54,727 nt of DNA from contig WGMA01000055.1 of NCBI GenBank assembly GCA_016125285.1, forward strand, positions 1-54,727, given 5' to 3'. Shown in pieces: positions 38,657 to 45,995 of this stretch. The notes under the pieces are model-generated. The model saw only the letters and a list, made by a program, of their open reading frames with translations. It was not told the origin of the DNA and made no database searches. The stretch is from Phycisphaera sp. Lineage in GTDB: Bacteria; Planctomycetota; Phycisphaerae; Phycisphaerales; Zrk34. The number at the start of each line of letters is the position of its first letter. Positions within the stretch are counted from its first letter, which is position 1. A program made the translations under genes and the position numbers.

Positions 38657-39820
38657 CTACTTGTTCATGTACATCAGCCCGATGCCGACGCCGAGCAGGA
38701 TCAGCGCGATCACGATGGCGAGGAACAGCACCAGCGGCAGGTTCTGCTTGATGAAGCTCGGCTTCTTGGGCGCCATCATCGCGATGCGTTCTTCGGGCGA
38801 GAGCTGCGCGAATTCGTCGTCGGGCTCTTCGATCAGCGAGGCGACGGTGGAGGCGGTCAGCAGGTGCGTGTCCTGCTTGAGCAGGTGCATCGCCTTCTCG
38901 AGGTCACGGATGAGGTTGTCGTACTGCGGGTAACGGTCCTCGGGGTTGCGCCGCAGCATCTGCACGAGCACGTCGTTGGTCTTCTTGGTGACTTCCTTGT
39001 TGAACTGCCGGACCTGCGGCGCGGGATGCTTCAGGCGCGCCATGTAGACGGCGGTGACCGACTCGGCGTCGAACGGCGGCCGGCCGCACAGCATGTAGAA
39101 CAGCGTGCAGCCGAGGCTGTAGATGTCGGAGCGGTGGTCGACGGCCTCCTGCTTGACGACCTCCGGCGCGACGTAGTACGGCGTGCCGACGACCTTCTTC
39201 TTGCCCTTGCTGTTCTCGCGGAACTGCGCCACGCCGAAGTCCAGCAGCTTGGCGTCGCCTTCCTCCGTCAGCAGCATGTTCTCCGGCTTGACGTCGCGGT
39301 GCACCAGCCCCGACGCGTGCGCGGCCTTCAGGCCCTTGGCGCAGTCGATGGCGATCTGCAACGCGTCGGCCTCCGGCAGGCGCTTGTGACGCTTGACCAG
39401 GTCTTTGACCGAACCGCCGCTGAGGAACTCCATCTCGATGTACGGCGTGCCCTGGTGCGTGGAGATCTTGTGGATCTTCACGACGTTGGGGTGGTTGATC
39501 GCCGCCATCGCCCGCGCTTCGTTGAGGATCTTGCGGACGCGCTGCTCGCTGCCGGGGTCGCCCTTTTTCGTCTCGCCCTTGAGCACCTTCACCGCCACGC
39601 GTCGCTTGAGCACCGGGTCGAACGCGCGGAACACGATGCCCGCGGTGCCCTGGCCCAGCGGCTTGTCGACGATCAGATTGCCGATCTTCACCGGCACGCG
39701 GTTCTTCGCCTTGCAGCGCGGGCAGCTGATCACCGACATCGACTCGAGCCGGCGCGCATCGATATCCAGGCCGCAGGAGCGGCAGGCGATCTGGTCGACA
39801 CGTTCGGCTTCAAAGCTCAT
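38657..39820 (-). CDS. Ser/Thr protein kinase with N-terminal zinc ribbon and C-terminal anchor
   Basis: A 387-residue protein. A CxxC-x16-CxxC pair (Cys13, 16, 33, 36) suggests a small zinc ribbon. The Hanks-type kinase follows: glycine loop LGQGTAGIVF, catalytic Lys78 in VAVKVLKG, HRDVKPENMLL, DFGVAQF, and GTPYYVAPE. A C-terminal helix (LPLVLFLAIVIALILLGVGI) ends the protein with only a few residues outside, so it is a tail-anchored cytosolic kinase. All catalytic motifs are intact. Targets unknown. Confidence 0.93.
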   Translation of the reverse strand: MSFEAERVDQIACRSCGLDIDARRLESMSVISCPRCKAKNRVPVKIGNLIVDKPLGQGTAGIVFRAFDPVLKRRVAVKVLKGETKKGDPGSEQRVRKILNEARAMAAINHPNVVKIHKISTHQGTPYIEMEFLSGGSVKDLVKRHKRLPEADALQIAIDCAKGLKAAHASGLVHRDVKPENMLLTEEGDAKLLDFGVAQFRENSKGKKKVVGTPYYVAPEVVKQEAVDHRSDIYSLGCTLFYMLCGRPPFDAESVTAVYMARLKHPAPQVRQFNKEVTKKTNDVLVQMLRRNPEDRYPQYDNLIRDLEKAMHLLKQDTHLLTASTVASLIEEPDDEFAQLSPEERIAMMAPKKPSFIKQNLPLVLFLAIVIALILLGVGIGLMYMNK

Positions 39821-39969
39821 GTCTGTACGACGATCGGATCATCACGACGTGGTTTTCACGATCGAGCCCCCAATGCCCGCTGGCGTTTCACCCTGTACCG
39901 TAGCCGTCCCGGCCCGATGGATGATAGGTGCGTGATTCGTGCTCCTCCTGACGACGCCTAGGCTGCCAC

Positions 39970-39997
39970 ATTATCCCCGAAACGCCCGCTCCGGCAA
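39970..39997 (-). promoter_or_regulatory. Promoter of the kinase-asnS unit
   Basis: On the minus strand TTGCCG (39997-39992), 16-bp spacer, GATAAT (39975-39970, five of six). The leader to the kinase ATG would be about 145 nt. Confidence 0.45.
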
Positions 39998-40060
39998 CTG
40001 CTGTGCGGCGGCGGTGTTGACCAAACGGTCGGGTGTCAGCGCGGATCGCGCGGCGCGGGA

Positions 40061-40672
40061 TCAGTCGCCCTTCAGCAGCGACGACGTTTTGCCCCATCGG
40101 CCGGAAAACACGATCGATTCCAGCTCGCGGCGCTCACGCGGCGCGGTCTCCTTGTCGCGCAGGTCCGCCGACAGATCGTTCGCATCCCCGGGGTAGCCGA
40201 TGGCGATGGCGGTCGTCGGTGCGGCGTTGTCGGGGATGCCGTAGACCGCGCGCGCCTTGGCCGTGTCGAACCCCGCCATCATGTGGATCTGCAGCCCCAT
40301 CGACGTCGCCTGCAACGCCATGTTCTCCAGGCCCAGTCCCACGTCGTGCCAGCCATGCGCGTTCGGCTTGCCGTTCCGCTCGAACTCTAGCGACGCCACC
40401 GCGATCATCAGCACCGGCGCCGCCTTCGCCCAGCCCTGGTTGAACTCCACGAGGCACCCGAGCATCCGCTCGTACTCCGTCGGGTCGTCCTTCGTGGCCA
40501 CCAGTAAACGCCACGGCTGCTCGTTGAAGCACGACGGCGCCCACCGCATCGCCTCCAACAGCGACATCAGCTTCTTGTGCTCGACGGCGCGATCCTCGAA
40601 CGCCCGCGGGCTCCAGCGTGCGGCGATCAGGTCATGCAGCGGCCAGTCACTCGGTGCTTTGTTGTCGGGCAT
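40061..40672 (-). CDS. Nitroreductase-family flavoprotein
   Basis: A 203-residue FMN-binding oxidoreductase. The FMN segment AARWSPRAFEDRAV is near residue 20, and LLEAMRWAPSCFNEQPWRLL near 40 and a C-terminal AIGYPGD are family features. It reduces nitro groups, quinones or similar compounds with NAD(P)H; the natural substrate is unknown. AGAGGGA precedes the ATG. Separate from its neighbours. Confidence 0.88.
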   Translation of the reverse strand: MPDNKAPSDWPLHDLIAARWSPRAFEDRAVEHKKLMSLLEAMRWAPSCFNEQPWRLLVATKDDPTEYERMLGCLVEFNQGWAKAAPVLMIAVASLEFERNGKPNAHGWHDVGLGLENMALQATSMGLQIHMMAGFDTAKARAVYGIPDNAAPTTAIAIGYPGDANDLSADLRDKETAPRERRELESIVFSGRWGKTSSLLKGD

Positions 40673-40726
40673 GTCGTTGTCCCTCTGTAGTGGTTAAACG
40701 CCTGAGATTCCTCGCGGGCCGCGACG

Positions 40727-41035
40727 TTACAGGGACTCCTTCAGTCCCGCCAGTTCCTCCGCGGCGTGCTGGTCGCCGGAGCGTTGAGCCGCGGCGATGC
40801 CCGCGTCGACCACCGCGCGGGCCGCGTCCGTGTCTCCCTTCTGCGACAGCGCCCGCGCCTTCTGGAAGTACGCGTAAGCGTAGTCCGCGTCGATCGCCAT
40901 CGTCTTGTCCAGCCAGGCGATCGCCTCGTCGAGGGCGCCCGCCTTGATGTGCTCCATGGCGATGCCGTACGTGCAGAACGTGTCGTGTGGGTCCTGCTCG
41001 TGGAAGGCCAGGAGTTTTTCGAGTCGGTCGCTCAT
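40727..41035 (-). CDS. Small TPR protein
   Basis: A 102-residue cytosolic protein made almost wholly of two to three TPR helices (FCTYGIAMEHIKAGALDEAI, YAYFQKARALSQKGDTDAAR). The start MSDRLEKLLAFHEQDP is chosen because the longer upstream frame reads through the metF promoter region without family likeness. Likely a protein-interaction adaptor; no partner identified. Confidence 0.8.
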   Translation of the reverse strand: MSDRLEKLLAFHEQDPHDTFCTYGIAMEHIKAGALDEAIAWLDKTMAIDADYAYAYFQKARALSQKGDTDAARAVVDAGIAAAQRSGDQHAAEELAGLKESL

Positions 41036-41200
41036 GACGGAGGTTACCTCGCGGGGGCTTGGGTGCGTCGTTCCGACACACGCCTGAGGCATCGTAGCGG
41101 GGCGCGTGCGGGGCACAACCCGCCGGAGGCTTTGTGTGATCGACCGCCGATTTTTCATGTGGGCGGGGTGTCGCTATGATCGATCGACTGGGCGTTTTGT

Positions 41201-41220
41201 GAGATAATGAGACCGCTATG
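41201..41220 (+). promoter_or_regulatory. Extended -10 promoter of metF (leaderless)
   Basis: TGAGATAAT (extended -10 with five of six hexamer matches, 41200-41208) is followed by nine bases and the metF ATG. No Shine-Dalgarno is present, so translation probably starts at or near the mRNA 5' end. Confidence 0.5.
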
Positions 41221-42123
41221 CGTATCGCTGAACTGCTGAAGGCCAACCCGGTGACGTTCTCGTTCGAGTTCTTCCCGCCGAAGAACGAGAGCGCGGTCGA
41301 TCTGTTGCTGGCGCGGGCCGAGCAGTTGGCGAAGCTGCGTCCGACGTTCGTGTCGGTGACGTACGGCGCGGGCGGCACGACGCGGGACCGCACGCGGGAC
41401 GTGGTGGTGCGGCTGCAGGATGCCGTGGGCCTGAGCACCGCGGCGCACCTGACGTGCGTGGGTCACAGCCGGGCCGAGCTGATCGAGATCCTCGAGACGT
41501 ACCTGCAGCGCGGCGTGACGAACATCGTCGCCCTCCGCGGTGACGCGCCCAACGCGTCGACCGGCTTCCAGCCACACCCCGACGGACTGACGCACGCCAA
41601 TGAGCTGGTGGAGCTGATCCGCGAGCGGTTCGGCGACAAGTTCGGCGTCGCGGTGGCGGGCTATCCGGAAGGGCACCCCGAGACGCCCAACAAGATCACC
41701 GACCTGGACAACCTCAAGCGGAAGGTCGACGCGGGCGCCGACGTGGTGGTCACGCAGCTGTTCTTCGACAATCATGACTTTTACGACTTCTGCGAGCGGT
41801 GCGAGTTGGCGAAGATCGACGTGCCGGTGATCGCGGGGATCATGCCGGTGCAGAGCCGTAAGGGCATCATGCGGATGGCCGGCCTGTGCGGATCGCGTAT
41901 CCCCGCCAAGCTGCTGCGTCGACTCGACCGCGCGGGCGACAACGACGACGAGGTTGCGAAGGTCGGCATCGACTGGGCGACCCAGCAATGCCGCGACCTG
42001 CTCGAGCACCACGTCCGCGGCATTCACTTCTATACGCTGAACCGCTCGACCACGACGATGGAGATTTACCGTCGTCTCGGGGCGTCGGATAGCGAAGCAT
42101 TAGCACATCTGGCTGGTGCTTAA
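41218..42123 (+). CDS. metF: Methylenetetrahydrofolate reductase
   Basis: A 301-residue FAD enzyme that reduces 5,10-methylene-THF to 5-methyl-THF for methionine synthesis. Clear family blocks are SFEFFPPKNE with the catalytic Glu near residue 18, VTYGAGGTTRDRT, NIVALRGDAP, GYPEGHPE, TQLFFDNHDFYDF and the GIMP block. Length is normal for the bacterial enzyme. It completes, with ahcY and the mtn genes, a loose methionine-cycle neighbourhood. It ends about 240 bp before the microcompartment operon. Confidence 0.96.
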   Translation: MRIAELLKANPVTFSFEFFPPKNESAVDLLLARAEQLAKLRPTFVSVTYGAGGTTRDRTRDVVVRLQDAVGLSTAAHLTCVGHSRAELIEILETYLQRGVTNIVALRGDAPNASTGFQPHPDGLTHANELVELIRERFGDKFGVAVAGYPEGHPETPNKITDLDNLKRKVDAGADVVVTQLFFDNHDFYDFCERCELAKIDVPVIAGIMPVQSRKGIMRMAGLCGSRIPAKLLRRLDRAGDNDDEVAKVGIDWATQQCRDLLEHHVRGIHFYTLNRSTTTMEIYRRLGASDSEALAHLAGA

Positions 42124-42228
42124 GTTTTTACGATTTACTGATCAAGGTTCAATCGACTGTGATCGGCGTTAATGCGGCCTTGCTAAGCCGCGAGCGGCGT
42201 CCAATAACACCTTATTCTGCATAGGTTT

Positions 42229-42251
42229 TCACACAATGTGAGCATATTGTG
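42229..42251. promoter_or_regulatory. Overlapping dyads upstream of the BMC operon, candidate operator
   Basis: TCACA-CAA-TGTGA (42229-42241) is a perfect 13-bp palindrome. A second dyad, CACAAT-N8-ATTGTG (42232-42237 with 42246-42251), overlaps it. Both lie about 45-65 bp upstream of the -35. They are candidates for the DeoR protein encoded at the end of the operon or for a CRP-like activator. Confidence 0.45.
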
Positions 42252-42294
42252 GATAACTTTGAATGTTCGCGATCGATGATTTGGAAGATTTTGA

Positions 42295-42323
42295 TTGACT
42301 TTGCGCGTTTTCGGGGATACTCT
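42295..42323 (+). promoter_or_regulatory. Promoter of the microcompartment operon
   Basis: TTGACT, 17-bp spacer, TACTCT (TAnnnT type), about 45 bp before the pduL GTG. It lies in an AT-rich stretch unlike the flanking genes. Confidence 0.5.
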
Positions 42324-42367
42324 GCTCGCATCGGTAAACAGAGGTGAATGAGTAAAGGGGTTTGCAG

Positions 42368-43060
42368 GTGAGTTCAGCGCAGACACTGGATCGCAGTCAG
42401 GTCGAGAAGATGGTCCGCAACATTCTGCGTTCGCAGATGGATCAGGTGCAGCGGACGATCACGCCGACGAGCCACAACGGCGGGCCCAACCCGCTGGTTG
42501 TTAACGTCTCGGCCCGTCACGCGCACGTTACGCAGGAACACCTCGAAATCCTCTTCGGGCCCGGCGCCAAGCTGTCGAAGCTCAAGGACCTCTACCAGCC
42601 CGGCGAGTTCGCCTCCGAGCAGGTGATCAACATCATCGGGCCCCGCAACCGCATGATCCCCGGCGTCCGCATCCTCGGACCCACCCGCAACTACACCCAG
42701 GTCGAACTGAGCTACACCGACGGCGTGTTCCTCGGCGTCGACCTGCCCCTGCGGATCAGCGGCAATCACGACAACACGCCCGGCTGCGTCCTCGTCGGAC
42801 CCGCCGGGGCATTGACCCTCGACCGCGGCGTGATCCGCGCCGAGCGACACGTGCACATGGGCCCGGCGGACCTCGCGCACTTCGGCGTCAAGGACGGCAC
42901 GAAGATGAAGCTGAAGATCGATGGACCGTGCGGCGTGGTGTTCGAGAACATGGTCGTGCGTGAGCACCCCAAGGTCCGCCTCGAGGTGCACATCGACACG
43001 GACGAGGGCAACGCGTGTCATCTCGACTCGGCGACTCACATGGAGCTGCTGAAGTACTGA
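42368..43060 (+). CDS. pduL: PduL-type phosphotransacylase, microcompartment cargo
   Basis: A 230-residue protein that converts acyl-CoA and phosphate to acyl-phosphate, recycling CoA in the compartment lumen. The GTG start has AAAGGGG seven bases upstream; a TTG two codons earlier is too close to it. The N-terminus (RSQVEKMVRNILRSQM) is an amphipathic encapsulation helix. Both PduL domains are present with their metal ligands: SARHAHVTQEH, RAERHVHMGPADLAHFGV and the late His of GNACHLD. In the planctomycete type of compartment the substrate is thought to be lactyl-CoA. Confidence 0.95.
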   Translation: MSSAQTLDRSQVEKMVRNILRSQMDQVQRTITPTSHNGGPNPLVVNVSARHAHVTQEHLEILFGPGAKLSKLKDLYQPGEFASEQVINIIGPRNRMIPGVRILGPTRNYTQVELSYTDGVFLGVDLPLRISGNHDNTPGCVLVGPAGALTLDRGVIRAERHVHMGPADLAHFGVKDGTKMKLKIDGPCGVVFENMVVREHPKVRLEVHIDTDEGNACHLDSATHMELLKY

Positions 43061-43089
43061 CGGAGGGAAGGAAGCGCCGCGTGTGCGTC

Positions 43090-43146
43090 GCTGGATGCTG
43101 GATGCCGGAATGGCGTGGGGACGTTTTCCGGTGTTCAGTGTCCAGC
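43090..43146 (+). repeat. 20-bp RNA hairpin with five G-U pairs (heptamer-type)
   Basis: Left arm 43090-43109 (with 7-nt repeats TGGATGC-TGGATGC) pairs with 43127-43146 across a 17-nt loop. All 20 positions pair in RNA, 15 as Watson-Crick and 5 as G-U, in this transcript sense only. It lies between pduL and the first shell gene. Confidence 0.65.
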
Positions 43147-43225
43147 AACGTGCACGGGGCGGCAGTGGGAAAGTGACAGAGAGAGCGATCCCGCGGCGTC
43201 TGGCTTCGTACACGGCCGCGGGCTT

Positions 43226-43260
43226 GGAAACTGAATACCAAGGTTGAAACCTGAGACTCT
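43226..43260 (+). repeat. Heptamer-type degenerate repeat before BMC-H1
   Basis: GAAACTG, then AATACCA, AGGTTGA, AACCTGA in 7-nt phase, ending about 18 bases before the shell gene start. It shares words (GAAACCTGA) with the array at 45966-45989. Confidence 0.5.
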
Positions 43261-43278
43261 TTTTCGGAGTGACTGACA

Positions 43279-43569
43279 ATGGCGAATCAAGCGTTGGGCA
43301 TGGTCGAGACGCGTGGTCTCGTGGCGTTGCTGGAGGCGTCGGATGCGATGCTGAAGGCGGCGAACGTGGAGATGCTCGGATGGGACAAGGTCGGCAGCGG
43401 TATGGTCACGAGCTTCGTGGTCGGCGACGTGGCGGCGGTGAAGGCCGCGGTTGACGCGGGCGCCGAGGCCGCGGGTCGCATCGGTGAGGTGGTCAGCGTG
43501 CACGTGATCCCGCGTCCGCACGAGGAGCTGCCGAACCTGCTGCCGAAGGCCAAGAAGGCGTCCAAGTAA
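43279..43569 (+). CDS. BMC-H hexameric shell protein 1
   Basis: A 96-residue single BMC domain that tiles the facets of the shell as hexamers. Family blocks are [20 protein letters not shown], a pore loop around KVGSG near residue 38, and [16 protein letters not shown] near 52. A short basic tail (PKAKKASK) is extra relative to the other two. Closely related to BMC-H3 at 45330, with the same pore motif, so the two probably arose by duplication. Confidence 0.97.
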   Translation: MANQALGMVETRGLVALLEASDAMLKAANVEMLGWDKVGSGMVTSFVVGDVAAVKAAVDAGAEAAGRIGEVVSVHVIPRPHEELPNLLPKAKKASK

Positions 43570-43651
43570 CACGAACCGATCCCGGCCCGGCTCGCTGCGC
43601 TCGCAGGACAGGGCTTAAGGAATGCACACCTAACTCATTGGAGTTTGAACG

Positions 43652-43912
43652 ATGAACGCACTGGGATTTCTGGAAACGCGCGGGCAGACGCCGCTGGTCG
43701 AGGCGACCGACGCGATGCTCAAGGCCGCGAACGTGGACCTCGTGAAGACGATCCCGATCGGCGGGGCATACGTGACGGTCGTGGTGAAGGGCGACGTGGG
43801 CTCGGTGAAGGCCGCGGTCGACGCCGGCGCTGAAGCCGCGAGCCGCATCGGCGAGCTGGTCTCCGCCCACGTCATCGCGCGTCCGCACGACGGCCTGATG
43901 GACAACTTCTGA
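43652..43912 (+). CDS. BMC-H hexameric shell protein 2
   Basis: An 86-residue BMC domain (NALGFLETRGQTPLVEATDA). The region facing the pore differs from the other two: KTIPIGGAYVTVVVKGDVG rather than KVGSG, so this hexamer should have a different pore. Heptamer-repeat hairpin sequence follows immediately after the stop, before the kinase gene. Confidence 0.97.
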   Translation: MNALGFLETRGQTPLVEATDAMLKAANVDLVKTIPIGGAYVTVVVKGDVGSVKAAVDAGAEAASRIGELVSAHVIARPHDGLMDNF

Positions 43913-43918
43913 GAAGGT

Positions 43919-43991
43919 GACAGGGGACAGGCGCCAGGAGACAGTTCGCGCTGAGCTCCCGCATCTGGCTGTCTCCCGTCTCCTGTCCCCT
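43919..43991 (+). repeat. Heptamer-repeat inverted repeat after BMC-H2
   Basis: Arms 43922-43944 and 43969-43991 pair at 20 of 23 positions across a 24-nt loop. Both arms have 7-nt period (GACAGGG-GACAGGC; CTGTCTC-CCGTCTC-CTGTCCC). The left arm shares 28 of 31 bases with the array after gltD (3744-3776). Confidence 0.75.
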
Positions 43992-44037
43992 CGGAACGTG
44001 CCGCAACACACTCGATCCACGGACACATCACCACCTC

Positions 44038-45249
44038 ATGAACATCCTCGTCTCCAACCTGGGCTCCACCAGCTTCAAGTTCAAGCTGTTCGAGGTGTCG
44101 TCGATCGGCTCGGAAGCGGTGCTGGCCGAGGGCGCGGCGGATCGGATCGGGCAGGGCGGCAGCTCGTGGAAAGTCGTGGCCAACGGCGCGACGACGAAGG
44201 GCGAGGCGGACTTGGCGGATCACGGCGCGGCGATCGCGCTGCTGCTGGGCAAGGTCGCCGAGGCGGGCGTGACGCAGGTCGAGTCGCTGGACGCGATCGG
44301 CTTCAAGGCGGTGCACGGCGGGCCGATCAGCGGCGCGGTCATCGTCGACGACGACGTGATCGCGACGATGCAGCAGTTCTCCGACGTCGCCCCGGCGCAC
44401 AATCCGCCGTACATCAACGCGATGAAGGCGTTCGCCGAGCAGCTTCCGAACGTGCCGCAGGTCGCGGCGTTCGAGACCGCGTTTCACCGCACGATGCCCG
44501 AGTCGCGCCAGGTGTACGGCATCCCGTGGGACTGGACCGAGATGGGCGTGAAGCGATACGGGTTCCACGGCGCGTCGCACCGGTACATCGCCGAGCGCGT
44601 CAGCCAGATCGACCCCGAGTTGAAGCGCATCATCAACTTCCACCTCGGCGGCTCGTGCTCGGTGTGTGCGATCAAGGACGGCAAGTCCGTCGCGACGAGC
44701 ATGGGCACGACGCCGCAGTCCGGCCTGTTCCACAACAACCGCGTGGGCGACTTCGACACGTTCGCGTTGCTCAAGCTGTTCGCGGCGGGCGTGACGACGG
44801 ATGAGGTGTTCCACCGACTCGGCAAAGAGGGCGGGCTGCTGGGCATCAGCGGCGTCAGCGCCGACATGCGTGAGGTCGAAGAGGCCGCGGCGGACGGCAA
44901 CGAGCGGGCGCAGCTGGCGCTCGACGCGTTCGTCGAGTCCTGCCGCGACTACCTCGGCGCGTACCTCACGGTGCTCGGCGGGGCGGACATCATCACGTTC
45001 ACCGGCGGCATCGGCCAGCACGGCAAGGAGATCCGCGAGGCGATCCTGCGTGACATGGACTGGGCGGGGATCGTGCTCGACCTCGACCGCAACAAGATCG
45101 CCAGCGGCAAGGAAGACTTCCGCATCGACGAGTGGGCGGGCGACAACTACAGCAACACGCAGGTGTGGGTGCTGCCGACGAACGAGGAACTGATCGTCGC
45201 GCGTCAGACGGTGGGCGCGCTGGCGGATCGAAGCGAGACGGTGGTTTAA
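44038..45249 (+). CDS. Divergent acetate/propionate kinase homologue of the microcompartment
   Basis: A 403-residue ASKHA-fold acyl kinase expected to make ATP from the acyl-phosphate delivered by PduL. The N-terminus [14 protein letters not shown] keeps the Asn/Ser/Ser/Lys positions of acetate kinase, and His177 (YGFHGASH) and Arg235 (NNRVGDFD) are kept. Four other positions differ from Methanosarcina thermophila AckA: Arg91 is Lys90 (GFKAVHGG), Asp148 is Glu146 (FETAFH), Asn211 is Gly205 (HLGGSCS), and Glu384 is Gln327 (GGIGQHG). The overall fold and length are intact. The natural substrate may be lactyl-phosphate rather than acetyl-phosphate (inference). Confidence 0.88.
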   Translation: MNILVSNLGSTSFKFKLFEVSSIGSEAVLAEGAADRIGQGGSSWKVVANGATTKGEADLADHGAAIALLLGKVAEAGVTQVESLDAIGFKAVHGGPISGAVIVDDDVIATMQQFSDVAPAHNPPYINAMKAFAEQLPNVPQVAAFETAFHRTMPESRQVYGIPWDWTEMGVKRYGFHGASHRYIAERVSQIDPELKRIINFHLGGSCSVCAIKDGKSVATSMGTTPQSGLFHNNRVGDFDTFALLKLFAAGVTTDEVFHRLGKEGGLLGISGVSADMREVEEAAADGNERAQLALDAFVESCRDYLGAYLTVLGGADIITFTGGIGQHGKEIREAILRDMDWAGIVLDLDRNKIASGKEDFRIDEWAGDNYSNTQVWVLPTNEELIVARQTVGALADRSETVV

Positions 45250-45290
45250 CGAACAACAGCGCCGGGGCGACGCCTCGGTCGGACAACGAA

Positions 45291-45318
45291 CAACTTGCAA
45301 TCTGCAACTTGAAACTGG
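45291..45318 (+). repeat. Heptamer repeat array before BMC-H3
   Basis: CAACTTG-CAATCTG-CAACTTG-AAACTGG: four units of 7 nt, ending in the GGAG that serves as ribosome binding site of the next gene. Confidence 0.75.
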
Positions 45319-45329
45319 AGTGCATCGAG

Positions 45330-45593
45330 ATGGCACAGGAAGCAATCGGAATGATCGAGACGCGTGGTCTGGTCGCGGTGATCGAGGCGGCGGACGCGGC
45401 GTTGAAGGCGGCGAACGTGAAGTACGCCGGTCAGTCGAAGGTCGGCAGCGGCCTGGTGAGCGTGATGTTCACCGGCGACGTGGCGGCGGTGAAGGCCGCG
45501 ATCGACGCGGGCGCCGAGGCGGCCGGTCGCATCGGCGAGGTCGTCAGCGTTAACGTCATCGCGCGTCCGCACACCGACGTGTCGAAGCTCTAA
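45330..45593 (+). CDS. BMC-H hexameric shell protein 3
   Basis: An 87-residue BMC domain ([20 protein letters not shown]) with KVGSG pore loop and [20 protein letters not shown]. Very similar to BMC-H1 but without its basic tail. GGAG from the heptamer array lies about ten bases upstream of the ATG. Confidence 0.97.
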   Translation: MAQEAIGMIETRGLVAVIEAADAALKAANVKYAGQSKVGSGLVSVMFTGDVAAVKAAIDAGAEAAGRIGEVVSVNVIARPHTDVSKL

Positions 45594-45638
45594 TCGGGCG
45601 CGATCGCGACACGCGATCAATGTCCGCAGGAGGCGCGT

Positions 45639-45956
45639 ATGTTCCTCGCACGTGTGCAAGGCCGGGTCGTGGCGTCGCAGAAAGACGCGGCGATCTCCGG
45701 GATGAAGCTGCTGATCGTCGAGCCGCTGAAGGTGACCTACCCCAAGGGCGGCGGCGGTGTCTTCGAGGAGACCGGCCGGGCGATCGTCGCGGTCGACCGC
45801 ATCGGCGCCGGCGAGGGACAGCTCGTGCTCATCGTGCAGGGCTCCAGCGCCCGCATGATGGACGGCTGCGGCAAGATGCCGATCGACGCGGTCGTCATCG
45901 GACTCGTCGACGAAGCGACCGTCCGCGGCAAGGAACTCGACCTGTCGCAGATGTGA
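45639..45956 (+). CDS. BMC-P pentameric vertex protein 1 (EutN/CcmL family)
   Basis: A 105-residue OB-like domain that forms pentamers capping the twelve shell vertices. Family blocks are FLARVQGRVVASQKDAAISG, KLLIVEPL, and DRIGAGEGQLVLIVQGSSAR. GGAGG stands before the ATG. Confidence 0.95.
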   Translation: MFLARVQGRVVASQKDAAISGMKLLIVEPLKVTYPKGGGGVFEETGRAIVAVDRIGAGEGQLVLIVQGSSARMMDGCGKMPIDAVVIGLVDEATVRGKELDLSQM

Positions 45957-45965
45957 TCGCGACTC

Positions 45966-45989
45966 GAAACCTGAAACTTGGAACCTGAG
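45966..45989 (+). repeat. Heptamer repeat array before the aldehyde dehydrogenase
   Basis: GAAACCT-GAAACTT-GGAACCT-GAG, 7-nt period, ending six bases before the ATG at 45996. No separate Shine-Dalgarno is visible, so GGAACC within the array may act as one. Confidence 0.7.
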
Positions 45990-45995
45990 ATTCTC

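Noticed and set aside
42124-42367. Possible replication origin because of an AT-rich stretch with a DnaA-box match
   Set aside because: Only one perfect box, no cluster and no dnaA/dnaN or parAB neighbours; regulatory DNA of the BMC operon explains the composition.
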